Of a stretch of DNA of 64,000 nt, positions 41,578 to 51,578 are shown in pieces. Position 1 is the first letter of the stretch. Each line of letters opens with the position of its first letter. A model generated the notes under the pieces. It saw only the letters and a list, made by a program, of their open reading frames with translations, had not been told where the DNA came from and did no database searches. A program made the translations under genes and the position numbers. Source of the stretch: Oleiharenicola lentus (GTDB lineage: Bacteria > Verrucomicrobiota > Verrucomicrobiia > Opitutales > Opitutaceae); the NCBI RefSeq assembly GCF_004118375.1, contig NZ_SDHX01000002.1, forward strand, positions 671,001-735,000, given 5' to 3'.

Positions 41578-43767
41578 ATGCACCCGAATCCGTCCGATCC
41601 CTCCGCCCCGCCGCCGCGCCCCTGGCACGACGGCTCCATCCTGCTCGGCACCGTCTACAACGTGTTCCACAGCGAATACGCGACCGACGAGGAATTCTTC
41701 GCGCGGGTCGACACCGACCTCGCGGCCATCCGGGCGGCCAACATCCGCCACCTGCTCGTCTTTCCCCTCAGCCAGTGGGACCACGCGACCCGCCGCCTGA
41801 AGTGGGAGCGGACCGACTATCTCGTGCGGAAGATCGAGGAGGCGGGCCTCAAGTTTGTGCCGCTGCTGCTCAAGGAGGAACAATGCGGCCACTATTTCCC
41901 GCCCTGGCAGTTCGAGACCCTGCCCGAGATCCGGCAGCAGCACCACGTGCCCGGCCCCAACCGCAACAACCGCGAGCACGTTGACTTCATCCACCCGGAG
42001 GTTTTCCCGCTGCTCGAGGACTATTTCCGCGCCGTGATCGGCCGCTACGGCCGCAGCCCCGCCCTCGCCTTCTACAATATCTGGAACGAGCCGCACTACA
42101 GCCACCAGTCGCCCCACGTGGTGGCGCGCTTCGGCGACTGGCTGCAAAAAAAATACGGCACGCTGGCGGAGCTCAACCGCGCCTGGGGCGACGACTTCAC
42201 CGCCTGGGAACAAGTCACGCCGTTCCTCGCCGACGACTGGGACTCGAGCATGCCGTCGATCGACTGGGGCCTTTTTCGCAACGAGCTCAACGGCGTCATC
42301 CTCGGCGAACTGCGCGCGATGCTGCACCGTTACGACCGCAGCCGCGCGATCAATGCGAACCCCGTGGGCACACCGTGGAGCAACTTCGGCGACTTCGGCG
42401 GTTACAACACCGACAACTGGCAGTTCACCGCGCACGAGGAATTCGCCGGGCTGTCCTACTACCCCGATGCGCTCGACCGGCCGCACCGCGAACAGCCCTT
42501 TCCGCTCTGGTGGCACAATCTGACCTTTGCGGTCACCCGCTCGGCCGCCGGGCCGAAACCCTATATCCTCACGGAACTCTACACGAACGGTAAGTCCGGC
42601 CTTACGCTCGGCGGCTGGCTGGACCGGGCCACGGTGTGGCAGCTGGCCTGGACCGCGCTGGCGAACGACTGCAAGGGGCTGTTCTATTGGAAATGGCAGC
42701 CCTTCGCGCGCGGGCGGCAGGCGCTCGGCCGCGGCCTCACGACCATGGACGGCACCCTCGCCCCCCGCGGCGAAGCCGTGCGCGAACTCGGGGCGGTGCT
42801 CGCGCAGTGGGGCGACACCCTCATGGCCGCCCGTCTGGAAACCCGGCCGGTCGGCGTCCTGCTCGACATGAACGGGCTGCTGAAATGCCTTGAGCAAAAC
42901 CCGCAGCGCGGCCTCCGCCACTTCCTCTACCAGAGCAACGCCGGACTTTTCCGCGCACTCGACGAGGACAACCACGGGGTGGATTTTCTCCGGACGGACC
43001 GGCCGCTCGATCTCGCGCAACTGCGCGCCTACCGCGTGCTCTTCCTGCCGTTCCAGATCGTCCTGCGCCGCTCGCTCGCCCCGCTCCTGCGGGAATACGT
43101 GGCCGCTGGCGGCTGCCTTGTCGCCGACTGCATGACGGCGAGTCTCGACGAGCTCGACTTCGCCTATGCCACGCAGCCGGGCGCGGGCCTCGACGAGGTG
43201 TTCGGCGCCCGCCGGCTCGACTGGGTCGCGGAGGAAAAATCGCACCGCGTGATCTGGTCGCGCGAGTCCGGTCCGACGCACTTCACGGCCGCGGTTTACC
43301 GGGAAATCCTCCAGCCGGCCCCCGGCGCGGAAGTGCTCGCAACTTTCGCCGACACCGGCACGCCGGCGGCGGTCCGCCACCGCCACGGTCTCGGCCAGAC
43401 CCTGCTCCTGGGCTTTGCCCTCGGCGGCACCCTGCACACGGATCCGGGCAGCCCGCTCCGCTCCCTGCTGCACGGTTGGCTGCGCCCGCTCCTCGGGCCC
43501 GCCGCGTTCACCTGGGCCGGCGCCGGCGCTCCCCCGATGATCCGCCGGCATGAACGCGGACGGGATCAGGTGTTCTATCTCATCAACCCTGCCGCCACCA
43601 CCGTGGAGGGCACGCTTTCAGTGCCGGTGACCGGAGCGGTGACTGTGGAAACTCTGGTCGGGCCGAAGGCCTGCTCCGTGCAACCGGCCGACGGCACTTC
43701 GTCCCTGCGCCTGCACGTGCGGCTCGAACCGGCCGGCGTCCTCGTCTTGCTGCTCCACCCTGCCTGA
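41578..43767 (+). CDS. GH42-like beta-galactosidase
   Basis: A 729-residue GH42-type enzyme without a signal peptide (ATG at 41578). The acid/base Glu171 is in IWNEPH and the nucleophile Glu333 in LTELYTN. The barrel is followed by the trimerisation-like domain (about 400-610, FLPFQIVLRRSLAPLLREYV) and a C-terminal beta domain. It is probably cytoplasmic and acts on imported galactosyl or arabinosyl oligosaccharides. It lies 13 bases after the GH5 gene and is followed by an MFS symporter. Confidence 0.9.
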   Translation: MHPNPSDPSAPPPRPWHDGSILLGTVYNVFHSEYATDEEFFARVDTDLAAIRAANIRHLLVFPLSQWDHATRRLKWERTDYLVRKIEEAGLKFVPLLLKEEQCGHYFPPWQFETLPEIRQQHHVPGPNRNNREHVDFIHPEVFPLLEDYFRAVIGRYGRSPALAFYNIWNEPHYSHQSPHVVARFGDWLQKKYGTLAELNRAWGDDFTAWEQVTPFLADDWDSSMPSIDWGLFRNELNGVILGELRAMLHRYDRSRAINANPVGTPWSNFGDFGGYNTDNWQFTAHEEFAGLSYYPDALDRPHREQPFPLWWHNLTFAVTRSAAGPKPYILTELYTNGKSGLTLGGWLDRATVWQLAWTALANDCKGLFYWKWQPFARGRQALGRGLTTMDGTLAPRGEAVRELGAVLAQWGDTLMAARLETRPVGVLLDMNGLLKCLEQNPQRGLRHFLYQSNAGLFRALDEDNHGVDFLRTDRPLDLAQLRAYRVLFLPFQIVLRRSLAPLLREYVAAGGCLVADCMTASLDELDFAYATQPGAGLDEVFGARRLDWVAEEKSHRVIWSRESGPTHFTAAVYREILQPAPGAEVLATFADTGTPAAVRHRHGLGQTLLLGFALGGTLHTDPGSPLRSLLHGWLRPLLGPAAFTWAGAGAPPMIRRHERGRDQVFYLINPAATTVEGTLSVPVTGAVTVETLVGPKACSVQPADGTSSLRLHVRLEPAGVLVLLLHPA

Positions 43768-43831
43768 AGCCGTTTTCTCCGTTCGTTCCCCCTCGGGCCC
43801 GGACAATCTCCCCACCCCAACCCACCTCGCC

Positions 43832-45235
43832 GTGACCGCTCCCTCGCCCTCTCCTTCCGCCGGCCCCACCATCCCGTCGGGCCCGGCTCTGCGCTTGCCG
43901 GAAAAAATCGGCTACGCCTGCGGTGATGTCGCCTCCGTGCTCTACTACCGCACGGTCGCGCTCTTCCTGCCGATCTTTTATACCGATGTCTTCGGGATCA
44001 CCCCCGCCGCCTTCGCGCTGATGCTGCTGGTCACGCGGGCCTGGGACGTGGCGAACGACCCGATGATGGGCATGATCGCCGACCGCACCCAAACGCCACA
44101 CGGCAAGTTCCGGCCCTGGCTCCGCTGGATGGCCCTGCCTTGGGTCGTCTGCGGCGTGGCCATGTTCACGGTGCCGGATCTTGGCCCGACTGGAAAACTC
44201 ATCTACGCCTACGTCACCTTCACTCTCTACCAGATGGTTTATACGGCCGTGAACATCCCTTACGGCGCGATGCTGGGCGTGATCTCCCCCAACCCGGCCG
44301 ACCGCACCGTGCTCGCGTCCTTCCGCTTCTACGGGGCCTACACCGGCGACCTCGTCGTCAAAGGCTCCATGCTCTTCCTCATCGCCTATCTCGGGGCGGG
44401 GGACGAGGCCGCCGGCTACCAGCGGACCGTGCTGCTTTACGGCCTGCTGTCCGCGGGCCTTTTCCTGGTGACCTTCCATACCACCCGCGAACGCGTCCTG
44501 CCGCCTCCGGGCCAGCAGATGAACATCCGCCAGGACCTCGCGGAACTCGTGCGCAACGGCCCCTGGCTCGTGGTCTGCGGACTGGGCGTGTTCAAGCTGC
44601 TGTGGATCTCGATCCGCGACGGCGCCACCCTCTACTTCTTCAAATATTTTGTCACGGATTGGCAGGTCTGGACCACACCCTTCCTTATCCTGACCACGGT
44701 CGCCACGCTCGCGGGCGTGGCCTGCACCCGGCCGATCACCGATTTGCTCGGCGGGAAACGCCGGGCCTTTATCATGGTCAACTTTGCCGTGGCGCTGGTT
44801 TCGCTCGGCTACTTCTTCGTCGGTCCGGCCGACATCGGCCTGATCATCGGCATCGGCGTGTTGTCCTCATTCCTCGGCGGCCCGCTCCTACCGCTGTTCT
44901 GGTCGATGATCGCCGACACCGCCGACTACGGCGAATGGAAAAACGGCCGGCGCATCACCGGCCTGACGTTCTCCGCGGGCACCTTCTCGCACAAGGCCGG
45001 TGCGGCGCTCGGCGGGGCCGCCGCCGCCTTCGTGCTCGGGCTCTCCGGCTACGAGGCGAATGTCGCCCAGTCCGAGGAGGCCCTCGGCGGCATCCGCCTG
45101 CTCATGGGCGTCGTGCCCGCCGCCATGGGCGCGCTGACCGCGCTGTTCGGTCTCTTCTATCCGATCGACGGCCGGATGGAAAAACAGATGGAAGCCGAGT
45201 TGGCGGCCCGTCGCCGTGAACAGACGGCGACCTGA
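43832..45235 (+). CDS. GPH-family sugar:cation symporter (MelB-like MFS)
   Basis: A 467-residue transporter with 12 predicted helices, starting at GTG. RAWDVANDPMMGMIADRT and GKFRPWLRWMALP are the conserved loop motifs of the GPH/MelB family. It imports glycosides or oligosaccharides with Na+ or H+. It is the last gene of the manA-GH5-GH42 unit and ends 6 bases from the convergent GH30-like gene. Confidence 0.92.
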   Translation: MTAPSPSPSAGPTIPSGPALRLPEKIGYACGDVASVLYYRTVALFLPIFYTDVFGITPAAFALMLLVTRAWDVANDPMMGMIADRTQTPHGKFRPWLRWMALPWVVCGVAMFTVPDLGPTGKLIYAYVTFTLYQMVYTAVNIPYGAMLGVISPNPADRTVLASFRFYGAYTGDLVVKGSMLFLIAYLGAGDEAAGYQRTVLLYGLLSAGLFLVTFHTTRERVLPPPGQQMNIRQDLAELVRNGPWLVVCGLGVFKLLWISIRDGATLYFFKYFVTDWQVWTTPFLILTTVATLAGVACTRPITDLLGGKRRAFIMVNFAVALVSLGYFFVGPADIGLIIGIGVLSSFLGGPLLPLFWSMIADTADYGEWKNGRRITGLTFSAGTFSHKAGAALGGAAAAFVLGLSGYEANVAQSEEALGGIRLLMGVVPAAMGALTALFGLFYPIDGRMEKQMEAELAARRREQTAT

Positions 45236-45241
45236 TTCAGC

Positions 45242-47179
45242 TCATGGCACCGTCTCGCCGAAGGCGCTCGTGAGCCCCGCCGCGACCAACGGAATCTCCG
45301 CGCGGCCGCCGGCCACCGCCACCGTCACCTCGGGCTGAAGTCCCGTGGCCGTCGCCGTCGCAACCACGCGCAACACCTTGACCCCGTCCGGCAGGCCGGA
45401 AACCAGGGCGGTGCGCGCGGCGCCGGTGTTGACCAGGTGCAGCGCGTAGCGGCCGTTGGCCCGGTCCCCGAAGGCGGCCACCGTCACGTCGCGCCGGTCC
45501 TTGGTCACCGGCAGCGCAAAGGCTCCGGGCGGGGTCGCGCCGAGCTGCTGAAACGCGTGAAAGCGCGGCGTGTGCGCCAACGGCCCGGCGTGGCCGTAGG
45601 CGCCGCCACCCTTGAGCAACGTGTAGTCCGCCGTCAGCTGCCAGTGCATCAGCGACGCGGGTTGCGCGAGGGCAGCGATGCGCACGTAGAGCTCGATCTC
45701 GTCGAGCGCATAAGCGGGCTCGAGAAAAAGGTCGGGATGGCGGTGCGCCTCGGCGTCCGGCCCGCCTTCGCTGAGCAGGAGCGGCACACCGAGCTGCCGC
45801 GCTGCGGCGCCCCATTGCACGAGGTTCTCATCGTCGCACCCGCCCCAGCTGTGGAAACCGACGGCACCGATGAAAGGACGCGTCTCGATGTCGTTGATCA
45901 CGGCCTGAGCGAAGCCGAGCGACTTCGCCGTGGCGTTCGAGGTGTCGGCCACCAGGTGCTTCGTCGCGAGGCCGCGCGCGAGGCAGGCCCGGCCGAGGAT
46001 CTTGATGAAGGCGGCGTGATCCGCGGGCGCGGGCATCAGACCGAGGTCGGGTTCGTTGAAGGAGAACATCACCGCCTCCACACCGTAGCCTTCCTTCAGG
46101 AACTGCAGATAGGCCGCGATGGACTCGGCCATCCGCGCCCATTTCGCGGGATTGACCGGGTCGTTGTAGGTGTGCGGCGGCCGCGGGCCGGTCAGCTGCG
46201 CCCACGCGGGCGGATCCCACACGCTGACGATGACCGGAATCCCGCGCTGGGCGAGCCGGCGGGCCATTTCCATCTGGGCGTGCTGCCGCGGCGTCACGCG
46301 GCCCGCGCGCGCCGCAGCGAGCGGATCGGCGGCCTCGTCGGCGTCCCAGTCCCGCCACCACAGCGCGATGCGGCCCCAACTCACCCGCAGATTCGCCAGC
46401 TTGTAGTCGATGATGGCCGGGTCGCTCTCCGGGAATTGCAGGCGGAAATTTCCGCCGATGCCGTCAAAGCGCGCGCCCGGCCGCGCCGGCTCCACGGCGA
46501 TCGCCACCGGCCGGCGATCCGGCTCGCCTCCCACCTGGAGCTGGAAGGTCCGGCTCGCCTGCGCGGTGCCGGCGGGTCGGACCGGCACGCTCACGCGCAC
46601 GACGTTCTCGGAGTCGGCCGGCATCCGCGTGACCCGCAGCGGCACATCCCCGCGGCCGCGGATTTCCCACGTGCGCCCGACGCCCGTCAGCCGCACCCCG
46701 GCGGCGGAGCGCTCCTGAATCCCGGCGGTGTCCGCCACGGCCTCCTCGCCCACCACGCCGCCAATCGCATCGAGCCAGGTCAGGCGTCCGCCGAGGAAAT
46801 CCGCGCGCGGCAGGTCTACCGTGAGCACGCCCTGATCCGATCCGTTTTCCGGCGCCGCGGTCATGGCCACGTCGAGGCGCGCGGCGCACGGCCCGGTCTC
46901 CTCGACGGCGATCACGGCCTTCTCGCCGCGCAGCTCCACCTCCACGCGCTGCCCCGCGCCCTCGCGCCGGTAGCGCGAGGCGTTCGCGTAATGGGCGGTG
47001 CGAGCGGCCACGGTGCCGTCCGGACGCACGACTTCCATCCGCGCCGCAAAGGCGTGGAGGTGCCCTTCGATCCGCAGGCCGCGCAGGCTGCCCCATTGGG
47101 CGAGCTCAGGCTGCGCGAAGCCGGAATTAAAGGCGACCGCGAGCGACGCGGCGATCAACCAACGGGGAGCATGCATCAT
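45242..47179 (-). CDS. Secreted GH30-like glycoside hydrolase
   Basis: A 645-residue enzyme with a signal peptide (LIAASLAVAFNSGFA), an N-terminal beta-rich region (about 25-220) and a clan GH-A barrel: FDGIGGNFRLQFP, then acid/base Glu376 in FSFNEPD and nucleophile Glu471 in LLLSEGGPD, with a C-terminal beta domain. The layout resembles GH30, although the large N-terminal part is unusual. It is a paralogue of the next upstream gene, and the pair is last in the aldo-keto reductase unit. Confidence 0.8.
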   Translation of the reverse strand: MMHAPRWLIAASLAVAFNSGFAQPELAQWGSLRGLRIEGHLHAFAARMEVVRPDGTVAARTAHYANASRYRREGAGQRVEVELRGEKAVIAVEETGPCAARLDVAMTAAPENGSDQGVLTVDLPRADFLGGRLTWLDAIGGVVGEEAVADTAGIQERSAAGVRLTGVGRTWEIRGRGDVPLRVTRMPADSENVVRVSVPVRPAGTAQASRTFQLQVGGEPDRRPVAIAVEPARPGARFDGIGGNFRLQFPESDPAIIDYKLANLRVSWGRIALWWRDWDADEAADPLAAARAGRVTPRQHAQMEMARRLAQRGIPVIVSVWDPPAWAQLTGPRPPHTYNDPVNPAKWARMAESIAAYLQFLKEGYGVEAVMFSFNEPDLGLMPAPADHAAFIKILGRACLARGLATKHLVADTSNATAKSLGFAQAVINDIETRPFIGAVGFHSWGGCDDENLVQWGAAARQLGVPLLLSEGGPDAEAHRHPDLFLEPAYALDEIELYVRIAALAQPASLMHWQLTADYTLLKGGGAYGHAGPLAHTPRFHAFQQLGATPPGAFALPVTKDRRDVTVAAFGDRANGRYALHLVNTGAARTALVSGLPDGVKVLRVVATATATGLQPEVTVAVAGGRAEIPLVAAGLTSAFGETVP

Positions 47180-47209
47180 AAAACAAGGGGCGTGGCCGGA
47201 CGACGCGGT

Positions 47210-49222
47210 TCAGGGCCGGCCGGTCAGACTGAGGTAGGCGCCCGCCGGCGCGATGAACCGCGCGACCCCGTGCTCGGGCACCACCGGGGCCATCCGCTCC
47301 GCGCCGTGCACCGCATCGGTCTGCCGCACCTCGAGCGTGCGCACGCCGGAAGGCAACCCCCGCAGCTCAATCTCGCGGGCGGCCCCGTCATTCACGAGGT
47401 GCAGGCCGGTCTCGCCGGTCCCGGGCACGGTCCACGCGGCCGCGGTGAGGGCCGGGCCCGCCACTTTCAACGGAATCCAGTGCGCGCCGACCGGCGTATC
47501 CCCGAGTTGCTTCAGGTTCCAGAAGCGCTGCGTGGGCCGCAGCGGACCTTGGTCGCCATAAAGGCCGCCGCCCGTCAGCACGGAATAATCCGCGGTGAGC
47601 TGCCAGGGCATGATGGTCTCCGGCTGGCAGGCCGCCGCGATGCGGAGATAAAGCTCGATCTCGTGCAGGGCGAACCACGGTTCCAGAAAAACCTGCGGGT
47701 AACGGTGCGCCGCGGAGTCGGGCCCGCCTTCGGTCACCATCAGCGGCAGGCCGAGCTCGCGGCTCGCCTCCGTCCAGGCCGACAAGTCCTCGGGCGTGCA
47801 CCCGTGGTAGGTGTGAAACGCGACCGCCCCGCCGTGGGCCCGCGCCGCCGGATCGCGCCGCACGACCCCGAGGATCCGGCTGGCCACCGCGGTGCCGTGT
47901 CCGGTGTCGCCGAGCAGCATCTTCGTCCGCAACCCGCGCGCCGCGAAAGCCGCGCCCAGCACCCGGGCGTGCCGGGCGTGCATCTCCGGGGTTTCCCGCA
48001 CCTCGACGCCGACGTCGGTCTCGTTGAAGGAAAACAGGTCGGCCTCGACGCCGTAGTGGTCGCGCAGGTGCACGAGATAGTCGGCGATCGACCGGGCGAT
48101 GGCGTCGAGCTTCTCCGGCCGGAGCGCCTCGCCGCGCTCGCCGCCCGGCCACGGTTCCGCGGCCCACCGCGGCGGATCCCACACGCTCACGATCACGGGC
48201 AGGCCGCGCCGCGCAAAGGACCGGGCGAGTTCCAGCTGGCGCTGCAACAGCGGGGACAACTGTCCCGCCTGCGCCCGCGCCAGCGGGTCCATCGCCTCCT
48301 CCGGATGCCACTCGCGCCAATACATCGCGATGCGGGTCCAGGTCACCCGCAGGTTTTCCAGACAGTAGGCGATCACCGCCGGATCCTGCTCGGGAAACTG
48401 CAGCCGGAAATTGCCGCCGATCCCCGTGAAGGGCCGGCCCGGCTTGGCGGGATCCAGCGTGAGCGTGACCGGACGCTGATCCACCGGCGCGGCCACCTGA
48501 ATCTGAAACACGCGCTCCACCACCTGGTCGCGGCGCACCGGGCCGGTCACCAGCGGGAAATAGCACTGCAAATCCACGGGCCGCCCCTGCGGATCACGTT
48601 GGGCGAAATCCTGTGCCGGGCGCGGATCGTTGAGGTAGGCGGGATGGGTGGTGGCGTCCTGCCGGAGCAGCCAGCGCCCGGGCTCGTCGGCCCGGCACTG
48701 GATTTCCTGTTCACCGATGCGAAAGCGCAGCCCTTGTCCGTTCCCCGGCAGGGAGTGGGGCAGGCTGAGCGCCGCCAGCGGCTGGGCGTGGACGCCTCCG
48801 GCCGGATCCACGCGCTCCAGCGTGCCGCGCGCGAATTCCGGCGGAAGTGAAAGGCAAAAGTAGAGGCCGGCCAGATCGGCGTCCGCCGTCGCGCGCAGGC
48901 GCACATGAAGTTCCACTGTGCCGGCACCGCGATCGTGCACCCGCACGGTGTAGTTGACCGGCAAGCCGGCGAGCGCGTGCTCCGCAGTCTGGGCGTCGCC
49001 CTCGCGCGTGTAGGTCTGGTGACCTTCCCAATTGTATTTGGAGGACTGCGTGTAGCCGGACCAGTCGGCGCGGACGGCGCGCACCGAGGTCTCGAAGGGG
49101 AACCGCTGGCCCTCGATCCGCAGGCCCGTCAGATTGCCCCAAGGCATGAATTCGGGCTGGGCGGCGAGTTCGACAAGGGCGGGCATGACAAAAATCAGGG
49201 CAAGCAGGAGACGGGGTTTCAT
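47210..49222 (-). CDS. Secreted GH30-like glycoside hydrolase, second copy
   Basis: A 670-residue paralogue of the 45242 gene with the same order: signal (LLLALIFVMPALVELAAQ), N-terminal beta region, FTGIGGNFRLQFPEQDPAV, acid/base in FSFNETDVG, nucleophile in LMVTEGGPD. The acid/base motif is NET rather than NEP. The divergence suggests different substrate decoration. It is separated from its paralogue by 30 bases. Confidence 0.8.
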   Translation of the reverse strand: MKPRLLLALIFVMPALVELAAQPEFMPWGNLTGLRIEGQRFPFETSVRAVRADWSGYTQSSKYNWEGHQTYTREGDAQTAEHALAGLPVNYTVRVHDRGAGTVELHVRLRATADADLAGLYFCLSLPPEFARGTLERVDPAGGVHAQPLAALSLPHSLPGNGQGLRFRIGEQEIQCRADEPGRWLLRQDATTHPAYLNDPRPAQDFAQRDPQGRPVDLQCYFPLVTGPVRRDQVVERVFQIQVAAPVDQRPVTLTLDPAKPGRPFTGIGGNFRLQFPEQDPAVIAYCLENLRVTWTRIAMYWREWHPEEAMDPLARAQAGQLSPLLQRQLELARSFARRGLPVIVSVWDPPRWAAEPWPGGERGEALRPEKLDAIARSIADYLVHLRDHYGVEADLFSFNETDVGVEVRETPEMHARHARVLGAAFAARGLRTKMLLGDTGHGTAVASRILGVVRRDPAARAHGGAVAFHTYHGCTPEDLSAWTEASRELGLPLMVTEGGPDSAAHRYPQVFLEPWFALHEIELYLRIAAACQPETIMPWQLTADYSVLTGGGLYGDQGPLRPTQRFWNLKQLGDTPVGAHWIPLKVAGPALTAAAWTVPGTGETGLHLVNDGAAREIELRGLPSGVRTLEVRQTDAVHGAERMAPVVPEHGVARFIAPAGAYLSLTGRP

Positions 49223-49320
49223 GACGGGCTCCGGGGATGGAGCACCGCATCAGCGTATCCGGAGCGCAGCGCCAAGACCATGAGAACGCCCTCCCGTTTT
49301 CTGCGAACCGTTCCGTGGAT

Positions 49321-50412
49321 TCAGGGTGCGGGGGACTCAAACAATCCCGCCAGCACCGGCGTCGGCGCGCCGCCGGCATCACGCACCGCCATGCCGCCGT
49401 TGTAGCTCCAGACGCACCAGCCCCAGCCCCGCCGCTCCGCCGCGGCACGCACGGCGCGCACATAGCGCGTGCGCGCGGCGGCGGGCGCGGCTTCGTTGAC
49501 GCCAAAACCGCCCAGCCGCACCTCGCACGCAGGCGCGTGCTGCCGAAACCAGGCCTCCACCCGCGCAAAGTCCGCCTCGATGCCCGCGGCCCCGATCTCG
49601 GTCAGCGAGGCCTCGTAGGCAAAATGACCCGGCTGGAACAGCGGGCGCAGATCCGGCACGCGGCCGGGAAAGTCCACCGGTGGCATGTCGGGCGGACACT
49701 GCTTCCACGCCGCGCGCTGGTGCGTGAACACGAGCGGTTCGTCGTAGTGCAGCGTGATGCCGATCCGCGGGTCGGCCGGCAGACTCAGCTCCGCCAGCGT
49801 GGTGAAACGGCTCGCGTGGTTGGTGGTCAGGTAAACCAAACGCCGGGCATCTACCGCCCGCACCGCCGCGAGCAAAACGCGATTGAGCGCGTTGAGAGCG
49901 TCGCCCGTCGGTGCCTCGGGCTCGTTGATGAGCTCGAACCGGAGATAGTCGCCTTCGGCAACAAAGCGTTCGGCGAGCCGCCCCCAGCATGCGGCCGCCT
50001 CGGCGCGAGCGCGCGGATCGGTGAAGATGTCGGGGTCCTGCGCATCTTTCTCGAAACGTCCGCCCGGCAGAAAATGCAGGTCGAGCACCGCGCCGAGTCC
50101 GGCGTCGCGCGTCGCATGGAGCGCGCGCAGCAGCGGGGCCAGCGCAGCCTCGTCAAGCGTGCCGTCAGCCCGCCAGACCAACCGGCCGTCGAGCGGATAG
50201 CGGATGTGGTCAAAACCCTGGCGCGCGATCCACGCGATGTCGGCTGCACCGAACCACGGCGCCCCCGGACCGGCCGGATCGTAAACCTTGGCCATCCAGT
50301 GCGCGATGCTCACCCCCCGCCGAAAACCGGGCTCGGCCTTCAGGCCGGCCGCGGCGGCGAGCAGCAGCACGAGGCCGAGGGCCAGCTGCCGGAAAAGAAA
50401 CATTCTATTCAT
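49321..50412 (-). CDS. GH5 cellulase-like protein lacking the nucleophile Glu
   Basis: A 363-residue exported protein (signal LALGLVLLLAAAAGLKA). The barrel follows GH5 cellulases: FRRGVSIAHWM, acid/base in FELINEPEA, and LHYDEPLVFTHQ. In the family the nucleophile sits in GEFG, but here the strand reads RLGGFGVNEA, with Gly in place of Glu. Unless the downstream Glu (VNEA) takes over, it should be catalytically dead and act as a binding protein. The ATG at 50412 overlaps the aldo-keto reductase end by 8 bases; an ATG at 50403 is also possible. Confidence 0.78.
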   Translation of the reverse strand: MNRMFLFRQLALGLVLLLAAAAGLKAEPGFRRGVSIAHWMAKVYDPAGPGAPWFGAADIAWIARQGFDHIRYPLDGRLVWRADGTLDEAALAPLLRALHATRDAGLGAVLDLHFLPGGRFEKDAQDPDIFTDPRARAEAAACWGRLAERFVAEGDYLRFELINEPEAPTGDALNALNRVLLAAVRAVDARRLVYLTTNHASRFTTLAELSLPADPRIGITLHYDEPLVFTHQRAAWKQCPPDMPPVDFPGRVPDLRPLFQPGHFAYEASLTEIGAAGIEADFARVEAWFRQHAPACEVRLGGFGVNEAAPAAARTRYVRAVRAAAERRGWGWCVWSYNGGMAVRDAGGAPTPVLAGLFESPAP

Positions 50413-51391
50413 CGCGCAGGATTGTCTCGATCGCGTTGAGTTCAGCACCGGTGAGGCCGGCCTGCCCGATGGCCTGGAGATTTTCCTCCAACTGCTCCAC
50501 GCGACTGGCCCCGATGATGGCCGAGGTCACGGCCGGATTACGCCGCACCCAGGTGAGCGCCAGCTGGGCCAGCGTCTGGCCCCGGTCCGCGGCCAGCGCC
50601 GCCAGCGCCGTGAGCTGCCGGCGCCGGGCCGGCGTCAGGTCCCCGGCGAGATGCGGCGAACGCGCGGCGCGCGCATCGGCGGGCACGCCCTGCAGGTAGC
50701 GGCCGGTCAATAGCCCCTGCGCCAGCGGACTGAACGGAATGCACCCGACGCCTTCGCGCCCGAGCAAATCCAGCAAGCCCGCCTCGGGTGTCCGTTCAAA
50801 CAGGTTGTATTTGGGCTGGTGGATCAGCAGCGGCGTGCCGAGTTCGCGCAGCAGCGCCACCGCGCGGGTGGTCTGCTCGGCATTGTAGTTCGAAAGCCCC
50901 ACGTAGAGCGCCTTGCCGGCGCAAACGGCGTGGGCCAGCGCCCCCATCGTTTCCTCCAACGGCGTGTGCGGGTCCCAGCGGTGGTGGTAGAAGATGTCCA
51001 CGTAATCGAGGCCAAGCCGCCGCAGACTCTGGTCCAGGCTGGCCAGCAGGTATTTTCTCGAGCCGCCGTCGCCGTAGGGACCGGGCCACATGTCGTAACC
51101 GGCCTTGGTGGCGATGATCAGTTCGTCCCGGTGCGCACCAAGTCCGTCCGCCAGCAGGCGGCCGAAGGTCCGCTCGGCCTCGCCGGGGGGAGGGCCGTAG
51201 TTGTTGGCCAGATCGAAATGGGTGATGCCCCGGTCAAAGGCGCGCCACACGATCGCCCGGGCCGCCTCAAGCGGCCGGGCGTCGCCAAAATTCTGCCACA
51301 GCCCGAGCGACAGCGAGGGCAGCTGCAGGCCGCTGCGGCCGCAGCGGCGATAGAGCGCGGGTGAATCGTAACGGGAGGCGGCGGGCATCAT
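50405..51391 (-). CDS. Aldo/keto reductase, YghZ/Gpr type
   Basis: A 328-residue NADPH-dependent reductase (MMPAASRYDSPALYRRCG). The catalytic tetrad is in DLANNYGPP (Asp, Tyr), ATKAGYD (Lys) and FYHHRWDP (His). RYDSPALYRRCGRSGLQLP and SLGLWQNFG are close to YghZ (L-glyceraldehyde-3-phosphate reductase, AKR14). I chose the double ATG at 51391 because the upstream frame is non-conserved. It is the first gene of the unit with the GH5-like and two GH30-like genes and may reduce a sugar aldehyde. Confidence 0.87.
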   Translation of the reverse strand: MMPAASRYDSPALYRRCGRSGLQLPSLSLGLWQNFGDARPLEAARAIVWRAFDRGITHFDLANNYGPPPGEAERTFGRLLADGLGAHRDELIIATKAGYDMWPGPYGDGGSRKYLLASLDQSLRRLGLDYVDIFYHHRWDPHTPLEETMGALAHAVCAGKALYVGLSNYNAEQTTRAVALLRELGTPLLIHQPKYNLFERTPEAGLLDLLGREGVGCIPFSPLAQGLLTGRYLQGVPADARAARSPHLAGDLTPARRRQLTALAALAADRGQTLAQLALTWVRRNPAVTSAIIGASRVEQLEENLQAIGQAGLTGAELNAIETILRDE

Positions 51392-51427
51392 GGGACCGGA
51401 CGGCGGGCGGGGAAAAAGTGAACCGCT

Positions 51428-51526
51428 CGGAACCGTGGTTCCGGGCGGCGGTGGGGCGCTCGGGCCCGGTCGCTGCTGCGAACACAGAATTTGGTTACCC
51501 CTAACCATGGACCGGGGCCCGAGCGC
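51428..51526. repeat. Cluster of palindromes in the aldo-keto reductase leader
   Basis: CGGAACCGTGGTTCCG (51428-51443); a 16-bp inverted repeat GCGCTCGGGCCCGGTC (51456-51471) against GACCGGGGCCCGAGCGC (51510-51526, one-base bulge); and GGTTACCCCTAACC between the arms. It may form a long leader hairpin or a terminator for the upstream FG-GAP gene; there is no U-run. Confidence 0.5.
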
Positions 51527-51578
51527 TGGCGGCGAGCATAGCGAACCGGGCGCGGCGCAACCATGAGAGCCCGCCCTG

